This document shows positions 56,690 to 64,000 of a stretch of 64,000 nt of DNA, one piece after another. The notes beneath the pieces are model-generated. The model worked only from the letters and a program-made list of their open reading frames with translations, was not told the DNA's origin and made no database searches. Source of the stretch: Ryuthela nishihirai (Eukaryota; Arthropoda; Arachnida; Araneae; Heptathelidae). The position numbers and the translations under genes are program-made. The stretch is from positions 1,240,001-1,304,000 of the forward strand of contig JAWZYU010000056.1 in assembly GCA_038380435.1 (NCBI GenBank), given 5' to 3'. The stretch's first letter is position 1; the number at the start of each line of letters is the position of its first letter.

Positions 56690-57480
56690 TTTCAGGAACA
56701 TCCTGCTATGTTTGATTTTTGTCCTTGATGGAGACTGACAGTTTCAGAATGATAATGCAACAGTCCATCATACAAAATCTGTCTGCGAGTAATTTGAGGA
56801 ATATGATGGAAAATCAGCAATCTTCCCAGGCAGTGCTGTGGAGTCTGAGTGAAAAGCAATTTTGGTGCTGCTGGAGTCTGAGTCGGTACATTTCTACCAA
56901 CTGCAACCTCAATATAAATTTTAATAAAACATATTTTCGTGTGTGACATCAATGATAGCTATGGTGGTTAAACCAATTACATAATAAACAATGTTTTCCA
57001 TTTTAAACACTAATGCCATTAATTAATTTTTTCTTTTCAGAAAATATTTTTGAATTTTAATACTTATTTAATTTTGAGTTCTTTTTAAATTTCATAAGTT
57101 TTAAACTTTCAAGTTTAAAAAAAACCTTTTACAATGGCAAAGAGAGTTTCTAACAAAGTTTGCAGTTTTTGAATATTTTACAAAAACCACAGATGGGAAA
57201 TATTTCATGTGTCAGTATATGAAGAAGATGATGGTGAAAAATTATTTCAAGCACAAATCAGTGGTTTTAGTGGCTCTGGTAAAAATCCACCAACCAGAGA
57301 ATCAAATTTAAAAAGAGGAGTTTGAGTTTTTGTGTGCAGACTCCACACCCCTGGGTTTCCTGGCTTCTCCTGATCTTCACCCCACCGAATATTTATGGGA
57401 TTTAGTGGAGCTTGGCATATGGGCACACACTCGGTCCTTGATCTTGAAGAAACTACAGGGGTTCATCAAAATAATAAGAA
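56690..57480 (+). mobile_element. Tc1-like remnant T5, split by a hAT element
   Basis: The plus strand has a FQNDNATVHHTKSVCE block near 56740 (second catalytic Asp region) and, after the insertion, SPDLHPTEYLWDLVELGIW (57330-57557). These flank the hAT element and connect as one Tc1 transposase C-terminal part. Upstream of 56690 the rest of the transposase is missing. Confidence 0.75.
56831..57353 (+). mobile_element. Internally deleted hAT element with BED-type finger remnant
   Basis: Ends are CAGTGCTGTGGAGTC and, reverse complemented, CAGGGGTGTGGAGTC. The interior near 57134-57260 encodes, across frames, KRVSNKV, TDGKYFMCQY and SGKNPPTRESNLKR, in the order of a BED zinc finger, though not all zinc ligands are visible. 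Flanking TTCCCAGG and TTTCCTGG could be a decayed 8-bp duplication, offset by two bases. It interrupts the Tc1 remnant. Confidence 0.7.
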
Positions 57481-57599
57481 ACACTGATAGTGACTGGAGT
57501 ACATGCAATGTGTCATATGAATATCACAGAGATGATGTCACCTGCAGTGTGAGGTAAAGGGGAGAAATACGATGTTGGCTATCACATAGCAGTGCCACA

Positions 57600-58376
57600 A
57601 ATGCAGGTGAAATAGCTGTTGTGGTGTAATTGTCGACAAGGTCTCAGTGACCTTCAAAAAGGCACAATAATTGGTGTGCATCTTGCAGGAGCTTCAGTAA
57701 CCAGAACAGCGGAAATAGTAGGTGTAACACGAGGAAATATATTGAAGATTATGACTACCTATCAAAAAGGACAAGGCATTACCTCCAAATGTGCAAATTG
57801 TGGACGCCATACGAAGTTATCAGATAGGGATAGGCAAACGTTGTCCACAAACCTTCACAAACTCAGAAATTTCCCAGGAACATTAAATTGTCTTAAATTA
57901 ATTTTTTTAATGATTAGATTCGAAAACTTGTTGGGGCAGTTTATTGGGTATGATTGAGAGAATTTTAGAAACAAAAGCAGCAGTTTCTAAATTGTACAAT
58001 TTTTAAATGTACAAACATACATACCAACATCAATGCAACAAAATGTGTACGGTAGTGCACAGCACACAAAAATGGGATGCTACAGACTAGCAAAGTGTCA
58101 TCTGGTCTGATGAATTGTGCTACACACTGTTTCCCACCACTAGTAGAGTGTACGTCTGGTGAAAACCTGCAGAAGCATACCATCCCAACTGTTTGGTTCT
58201 GACTGTGATGCATGGAGATGGATTCCTGATGTTATGGGGTGCTATATAATGGCATTCCTTAAGGCCATTATTCATGTCACATCTGCAACGTATGAATCCA
58301 TTCTCAGGGATCACCTGCAACCAATTAGGGCTCCTTTCCCAGGATCCCACGTTTTTATTGGTTTTTTAATTCCCGG
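57600..58376 (+). mobile_element. Tc1-like remnant T6 (N-terminal and first catalytic parts)
   Basis: Frame 57619-57957 carries the helix-turn-helix LSDLQKGTIIGVHLAGASVT with RTAEIVGVTRGNILKIMTTY. After a 143-bp insertion (57871-58013) the plus strand continues with SVIWSDELCYTLFPTTSRVY, where the D of SDE is the first catalytic residue, then AEAYHPNCLVLTVMHGDG and LMLWGAI. Stops and shifts make it inactive. Its C-terminal third may be the piece at 61335, but they overlap slightly in content. Confidence 0.8.
57871..58013 (+). mobile_element. Internally deleted hAT derivative
   Basis: Bases 57871-57988 match 58377-58502 (shared AACATTAAATTGTCTTAAAT and GTTTATTGGGTATGATTGAG), and 57989-58013 match 59414-59442 at the other end of the larger hAT copy (AATTTTTAAATG). 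It therefore looks like the larger element with ~950 bp of its interior removed. Confidence 0.7.
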
Positions 58377-59447
58377 AAATTTCCTGGAAACATTAAATTG
58401 TCTTAAATTTATTTTTTAATATAATGATTAGTTTTAAAAACTTGTTGGGTCAGTTTATTGGGTATGATTGAGAGATTTTTAGAAACAAGAGCAGCAGTTT
58501 CTAAAGCATTAATTGATATTAAAGAAAAGGAATGTTTAACTAATGAAAAATTTAATGTCCTGCAAAATACTGTTTCAACCCTGCAGCCAATAAAAATTGG
58601 TGCAGAGAAATTATGCACCTGTGATGCAACTCTGTTGACTGCTGAAGGAGTATTTGCTTTCATTATTAATGAGTTACAACAACAAAGGTTAGAATTCGTC
58701 AAGATGAAAAACTCTCTTATAAACGAATTAATGAGAGAATAAATATGACTTTGGTTGGCCTGCTTCAGTATTTAAATGCTGGGGAAAATTATGTGATATC
58801 TGTAGTGACTCCTGGCCTCCCATCATTACTAAACAAAGAATCATTATTTGAATTTGCTAAGATGGCATTGATTAGATATTTCAATGAAGATGACTGACTA
58901 TCTAGCTCCAACTCTTCACAATCAGAGATGAAAAAAATCAAGGAATTGCATAACCCACAAGTCCCATGACATTGAGAGACAAGTTACAAGCAACAATTCA
59001 ATCTAAGACAAAACTTGTTCAATCTTCAACTTTTTCTCAGGATCACAAACAGTGTTTAGGATTGGTTTTGAAGCAAGGATTGCAATTATTCGAGGCAACT
59101 AGGACAGAGCATTCAACATTATGCATTTAGTTGATTCACTAAAAACTATCCCACTGACTTCTGCTGAATCAGAGAGAGCATTTTCTGCAATCATTATCAC
59201 AAAGTTGAGAACTAGCCTTAGTAATAGGAGTATTGATGCTTTTTGTTTTTTAGGGAGTTATCAAAATACATAAAAAAAATTTTTTTGACTGTAAATGTCA
59301 AAATTTTAAATAAAAAGGCTACATTTTTTAAAAGAAATTTAATCTTTTATTTTTTCACAAAGAAATTTTTGTTGTAAATAAAGAAATATAATGCTCTAGT
59401 CATTCTTTGTTTCCCGTAAATTGTGCAATTTTTAAATGAATAAACAT
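58377..59447 (+). mobile_element. hAT transposase, C-terminal half, broken
   Basis: Frame 58458-58742 (MIERFLETRAAVSKALIDIK, NVLQNTVSTLQPIKIGAEKL, CDATLLTAEGVFAFIIN) is the usual pre-dimerisation region of hAT transposases. It continues in shifted frames (NAGENYVISVVTPGLPSLLN). Near 59150-59270 it reads IPLTSAESERAFSAIIITKL and RTSLSNRSIDAFCFL, the hATC dimerisation motif. The N-terminal half and BED finger are absent. The element appears inserted next to the Tc1 remnant. Confidence 0.82.
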
Positions 59448-60280
59448 AAGCAATTAATTAAATATTGAATAAACTCAACTTTTCTGGTATACACTAAGTA
59501 ATTACCACTTTTGAGTTGATTCAAATTTTAGAGGAAAAACTGTCTTGAGCCAGGTGGGACAATAACCCACAACCTCCTGATAACACGTCAGGTGCTCTGG
59601 AAGCTGAGCTACCGGCCGCCAATCAAGATCTCCTCTAACTGTTGATATAAACATTTTCTACCTACAGTACATATTCTATTATGTCACATGTAGGCGCTGT
59701 TCAGGCAATCTAGCAACAAGCAGCATATAAATGCCATATAGATGGAAAGTATATGTTACAAGTATACAGTGATTTTAAATATTGAATAAACTTGACTTTT
59801 CTGGTATACACTAAGTATTTATCACTTAAGTCGATTCAAATTTCAGAGGAAAAATTGTCTTGAGCTGGGTGGAATACGAACCCACGACCTCCTGATAACA
59901 TATCAGGTGCTCTGGACCACTGAGCTACCGGCCACCGATCAAAATCTCTAATTGATGATAATTTGGCGGCTGGTAGCTCAGTGATCCATAGCACCTGACA
60001 TGTTATCAGGAGGTCGTGGGTTCGTATTCCACTGGGCTCAAGACAATTTTTACTGAAATTTGAATCGACTCAAAAATGGCAATTACTTAGTGTATAACAG
60101 AAAAGTCGAGTTTATTCAATATTTAATCCACTGTATACTTGTAACATATACTTTCCATCTATATGGCCTTTATCTGCTGCTTGTAGCTAGATTGCCTGAA
60201 CAGCACCTACATGTGACATAATAGAATATATACTGTAGGTAGAAAATGTTTATATCATCAATTAGAGGAGATCTTGATTA

Positions 60281-60400
60281 GTGCGTGCTGTTTTTCTGCT
60301 GAGGTCCCGCCATCCTCACAGACCTTCTACTATGGTGTATTAAACTGACAGGCTCCTGTCAGACTCTGTGGCAAGCAGCTGCTTGAGGGGGTATTTATTT
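60281..60400 (+). mobile_element. SINE-B fragment lacking its head, within the array
   Basis: The sequence starts at TGCTGTTTTTCTGCTGAGGT and runs to GCTGCTTGAGGGGGTATTTA, so only the body and palindromic tail remain. It interrupts the third array unit, before the next half tRNA-like segment. Confidence 0.82.
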
Positions 60401-60878
60401 TTTTTAACTCAGCAGTCCAGAGAAACTGACATGTTATCAGGAGGTCGTGGGTTCGTATCCCACCTAGCTCAAGACAATTTTTCTTCTAAAATTTGAATCG
60501 ACTCAAAAATGGTATATACTAATAAATTACCACTTTGAGGTCGATTCAAATTTTTAGAAGAAAAATTGTCTTTAGCCGGGTGGGATACGAGCCCAAGACC
60601 TCCTGATAACATGTCAGGTGCTCTGGACCACTGAGCTACCAGCCACTGATCAAGATCTCCTCTAATTAATGCTATGAACATTCTATTATGTCACATATAA
60701 ACTCTATTCAGGCAATCTAGCCACAAGCAGCTTTCTATTTGCCTTATAGATGGAAAGTATGTCTTACAAGTATATTGATGATAAATAATGAAAGAAACTC
60801 TACTTATTTAGTATCTACTAATAAATTACCACTTTGAAGTCTATTCAAATTTTTAGAGGAAAAATTGTCTTGTATATC

Positions 60879-60909
60879 CGATCAAGATGTATATATATAT
60901 CTTGATCGG
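60879..60909. repeat. Small hairpin at an array junction
   Basis: CGATCAAGAT and ATCTTGATCG flank a TA-rich loop. The arm is the ATCTTGATCGG sequence that normally abuts the tRNA-like head, so the hairpin marks the point where a monomer changes direction. Confidence 0.75.
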
Positions 60910-61334
60910 CGGCCGGTAGCTCAGTGGTCCAGAGCACCTGACATGTTAACAGGAGATTGTGGGTTTGTATCCCACCTGGCTTGAGACAATTTTTCCTCTA
61001 AAAATTTGAATCGACTTCAAAGTGGTAATTTATTAGTAGATACTAAATAGAGTTTCTTTTATTATTTATCATCAGTATACTTGTAAGACATACTTTCCAT
61101 CTATAAGGCAAATAGAAAGCCACTTGTGGCTAGATTGCCTGAATAGTGCTTATATGTGACATAATAGAATGTTCATAGTGTTAATTAGAGGAGATTTTGA
61201 TTAGCGGCTCAAGACAATTTTTCCTCTAAAAAATTGAATCGACTTCAAATTTATTAGTAGATACTAAACTAGTAGAGTTTCTTTCACTATTTATCAAAAG
61301 CGGTAATTACTTAGTGTATAAAAACAATTGATTT

Positions 61335-61790
61335 TTCTAAATTTTTATAGCCATTTCTGGGATCCTGAGAATCAGTAAAATTTCTTGGAAAGAAAAAACT
61401 GGATATTTCAGAAGCCCTGCACCCAATGTTGCAGGCATTGTTCCCTAATGACCATCCCTGGTTTCAAGCACATAATGCACCAATGCATTGTGCCAAATGT
61501 GTCAAGTTGTGGTTTGCAGTGCATGAGGATGAGGTATAGCAGCTACCCTAGCCACCTCAATTTCCAGACCTCAATATTATTGAATATTTGTGGGAATATC
61601 TGGAGCACAAGGTCAGAGCACACTTTTCACCTCCATCATCACTGGCACAGTTGGGCCATATTTTACAGGAAGAATGGTCCCACATTCCGTTAATGTATGT
61701 GCCTTGTATAAGTCTATTCCACGTCGAATTATATCTGTTCTAAATGCCCAAGGTGGGCTTACAGCTTATTAATAAAATGTTCTCTATAAA
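61335..61790 (+). mobile_element. Tc1-like remnant T7 (C-terminal part)
   Basis: The plus strand shows LFPNDHPWFQAHNAPMHCAK (AHNAP for the usual DDNAP, so the second catalytic Asp is altered), then KLWFAVHEDEV, PPQFPDLNIIEYLWEYLEHK (with the final Glu region) and LAQLGHILQEEW. Stop codons break it. It could be the tail of T6, separated by the hAT element and the array. Confidence 0.8.
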
Positions 61791-61794
61791 CAGT

Positions 61795-62175
61795 ATGCGT
61801 TTCCATTATTTTGATAAACCCCTATACATGCTATATTACAAAAGGAATGGTTTTCACATCACACCAAACACCTTCCATACACTCATCAAATATACAACAG
61901 ATCAAATTTGTGAGAGTTCTACACAATATGCGAGGTAAGGTTTCTAATCTTTTGACCATGCACTGTAGGTTATATATCTGTTGTTTGTGTTAGGAAGATA
62001 CTACTTTTTTTTACTTAAAAAAACTGCTCACTTTGATAATTCTTCATGGGGTGTATGAAGTCTTCCCCTTAAATCAGTGATATATCCTGAATACAACAGA
62101 CTGGGTGCAAGGGTAAAATAATATAAACCAAGGTTAAAATATGGAAAGAAGCTAATTTTTAACTAAATAAAAAAC
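61795..62175. other. Unannotated sequence
   Basis: Overlapping short frames without motifs; probably Tc1 flank. No exon or SINE signal. Confidence 0.4.
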
Positions 62176-62179
62176 AAAT

Positions 62180-62374
62180 AAATACCCCCTAAAGCAGCTG
62201 CTTGCCACAGTGGTCTGACAGGAGCCTGTCAGTTTACATGCCAGAGTAGAAGGTCTGAGACGATGGCAGGACCTCAGCAGAAAAACGACACATACATCCA
62301 TGCCTTAATCCGGGGTTCGAACCCAGGTCCCGTAGATCAGTAGCCAAGTGTGCTAACCACTTGACCACGGGATG
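62180..62374 (-). mobile_element. SINE-B copy, near full length
   Basis: Minus-strand head CCGTGGTCAAGTGGTTAGCA, box B GGTTCGAACCCCGGATTAAG, the conserved body, and a palindromic tail ending GGGGGTATTTATTTG. The tail reads TTTAGGGGG where most copies have TTGAGGGGG. Confidence 0.88.
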
Positions 62375-62379
62375 GCTAG

Positions 62380-63175
62380 TCTCCAAAAAATATATGCTAT
62401 TGTTTTCACTTTGTCATCTATCTGTAGACATTCAACTATCTTTTGAAGAAGCAGTAAAACATTATTTTTTGGTTGGATAAACATTACTGGCCAATAGTTT
62501 GAATGTTTATGATTAGGAGGCTAAAGGTGGAAAATGACAAATCTTTGTTGGAAAACAGGCTTTCCATATTTACTAGAGATATTGGATTTTCTAGTATAGT
62601 GAAGGTGACCATAAATACTGATTTTTGGGTCAATGTCCCACTTTTCCCAGAAAAGCTGATGGGGATGACAAAATGTCCTGCTTTGAAATAATATCATCAG
62701 AGAACAAATCTTGAAGTAAAATAGGGTATCATGTAAAATAATGGCAGTTTGGCTAGAATGGAAATAAAAGTGGTGGGAACACAAAATTAAAATTTATAAA
62801 GCTTATTGTGGATAAAACAAATTTTATTGTGCTTTTTCACTTTTAATTAAATTTTACCCACAGCTTTTTTTTTCACTCTAATGGCAATTAATACATTAAG
62901 GGCTTAAGGCAGTTAATCTAATGGCAGTTAATGCTTGCTAATTGTGCAGTTTACCATATCACCAGGTAAGAAAATATTCTAAAATATTTAACAGCTAACT
63001 GAAAATTGCATTACATTAATTTTTCCAAAAAATGAAGTATTAGTTTTTCAGTTTATATAAGTGTATTTTTGTGTGTGTGTGTGTGTGTGTGTTCATTTTA
63101 AAACTTGACTGACATCTCATTGTGTCTGCCAATTTTTATGCCCTATAGCTCAATGGATGCTAGTGTTATAATAAA
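62380..63175. other. Unannotated sequence with TG repeat
   Basis: A (GT) microsatellite lies at 63069-63092. The phrase AAATAGGGTATCATGTAAAA occurs near 62719 and 63244, hinting at an unclassified repeat with a copy on each side. The frames at 62503-62784 have no known motif. Confidence 0.4.
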
Positions 63176-63179
63176 TAGC

Positions 63180-63235
63180 ACCCCCCCCCCCCTCAAACCA
63201 CTGCTTGCTATAGAGGTCTGACAGGAGCCTGTCCT
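63180..63235 (-). mobile_element. SINE-B tail fragment
   Basis: A C12 tract is followed by CTCAAACCACTGCTTGCTAT and GTCTGACAGGAGCCTGTC, the 3' part of SINE-B on the minus strand; the rest is missing. Confidence 0.7.
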
Positions 63236-63702
63236 CTATAAAAAATAGGGTATCATGTAAAAATAGGGTATATATTACTTTTGTAATATAGCATGATATC
63301 CCATTATGTTTACCATTGCTCTAGATTGTGGTAAAAATTGCTGGCTGGTCCCATTTTTCTGACTTTTCCCACCTCTGTACAGCCAAAAATCATCACAAGA
63401 AACAAATACAGCATAATGTGACAATGTAATTTTAAAAACCTCTGTGTTGATAGGGTTACTGTTTAATTTTCAAACAAAAACGCTGCTGCAAGTACTGCTG
63501 AAATTATTTCTATATGCATACACGAAACACACTGTGACAAAAAGTATAAAAAGTTACACTGCTATGGGCTCTTTTGCATTTGTATATCAAGGTGAACTGC
63601 ATTGCTTGAACACACTAAGAATATGCTTATGCTTCAAGCAACTCCCTGATATTCAAGGTTCATCTAATGTGTCATAACAACAATATATATGTATCTAGTA
63701 AT

Positions 63703-63860
63703 TCCATGGCCAAATGGTTAGCATACTTGGCTACTGATCAAAGGGGTCTTGAATCTCGAGTAAGGCACGGATATTGGTGTTTTTCTGCTGAGGTCCAGCC
63801 ATCATCACAGACCTTCTACTATGGCATGTACAACACTGACAGGCTCCTGTAGTAAAAAAA
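63703..63860 (+). mobile_element. SINE-B copy with altered tail
   Basis: CCATGGCCAAATGGTTAGCA begins the head; box B is degraded to GTCTTGAATCTCGAGTAAGG. The body is present, but after CTGACAGGCTCCTGTAG the normal tail is replaced by an A-rich run and a hairpin (63865-63914). Confidence 0.8.
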
Positions 63861-63864
63861 AAGT

Positions 63865-63914
63865 CTTCAAGCAGCTGCTTACCACAGACCTCTGTGGTAA
63901 GCAGCTGCTTGAAG
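63865..63914. repeat. Perfect 24-bp hairpin built from SINE-B tail
   Basis: Bases 63865-63888 and 63891-63914 are exact reverse complements around CC; the arm is the SINE-B end ACCACAGA and AAGCAGCTGCTT. The flanking A and T runs extend the pairing. The SINE tail appears once inverted and once direct. Confidence 0.9.
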
Positions 63915-64000
63915 GCTTTTTTTATTATAACAACATCCACAGGAAATACCAATACTTCTTATTATTATGACATATTTTATTTAAAATTCCCTATATACAG

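Larger units (their letters stand above)
59455..61330. repeat. Mixed direct/inverted array of tRNA-Thr-like modules
   Basis: About seven copies or part copies of a ~320-bp monomer. Each holds a tRNA-like segment with box A GGTAGCTCAGTGGTCCAGAG, an anticodon stem CCTGA/TCAGG around CATGTTA, and box B GGGTTCGTATCCC, followed by GACAATTTTTCCTCTAAA and a shared unique body. The order is minus (59558-59622), minus (59862-59935), plus (59963-60035), plus half (60425-60475), minus (60575-60645), plus (60905-60975), and a plus tail (61205-61320). Heads face each other near 59950 and tails near 60515. The TGT-centered anticodon loop resembles tRNA-Thr, but position 33 is A, so it is unlikely to work as a tRNA. 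Confidence 0.85.

Noticed and set aside
59558..60975. Functional tRNA genes in the array and in the SINE heads
   Set aside because: Acceptor stems pair poorly, anticodon position 33 is A in the array modules, and the heads are embedded in repeat units. They are tRNA-derived, not tRNA genes.
59455..61330. CRISPR-like array
   Set aside because: The units are ~320 bp, mixed in orientation and tRNA-like, in an animal genome. There are no short repeats with unique spacers.
62503..62784. Overlapping frames on both strands near 62.6 kb
   Set aside because: No motif, no splice context and no match to other families in the window; left unannotated.

Overview
The window is AT-rich DNA from an animal, most likely an invertebrate. 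It holds spliceosomal introns, several tRNA-derived SINE families, non-LTR retrotransposons and Tc1, hAT and piggyBac DNA transposons. No prokaryotic features were seen. I cannot name the species; an arthropod or a mollusc would fit the kinase sequence.

The one host gene I can identify is on the minus strand. It is a VRK1-like (vaccinia-related kinase) Ser/Thr kinase, seen as three 5' exons. Exon 1 (41088-41193) carries the start codon, exon 2 (20744-20884) carries the glycine-rich loop and exon 3 (2954-3009) ends at the nucleotide-binding lysine. All three have GT/AG signals and the two junctions keep frame (both phase 1). Intron 1 is 20203 bp and intron 2 is 17734 bp; the rest of the gene lies below position 1. 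A second exon-like sequence on the plus strand (20582-20629) lies in intron 2 and is not assigned.

Most of the remainder is transposable elements, often nested. LINE family L1x (3' tail rich in GAT) has copies at 3640-5459, 12146-12221, 14250-14976, 25528-27935, 28145-28985, 43780-47112 and 48921-50598. A second LINE (35805-38780) sits inside a piggyBac transposase gene that also holds a SINE. Tc1-like copies lie at 21240-22330, 22560-23790, 31060-31990, 42375-43645, 51327-53162 and in pieces at 56690-61790. TTAA-flanked non-autonomous elements lie at 5464-6915, 17299-19546 and 24735-25527. hAT elements or hAT MITEs lie at 31514-31749, 45415-45610, 56831-57353, 57871-58013 and 58377-59447.

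SINE-A is a ~385-bp tRNA-Met-like element; all 11 copies share one orientation. SINE-B is ~190 bp with palindromes in its tail. A third tRNA-like module (tRNA-Thr-like) forms a ~1.9-kb array of direct and inverted monomers at 59455-61330.

The less expected signal is the number of long near-perfect inverted repeats: hairpins with 0-11 nt loops at 1582-1634, 9631-9658, 12252-12318, 46324-46418, 51245-51280 and 63865-63914, and larger foldbacks at 14309-14671, 30371-30579, 41413-41967, 47306-47439 and 54118-54665. Some are clearly built from an inverted copy of neighbouring TE sequence, which suggests template switching, foldback transposition or assembly artefact.
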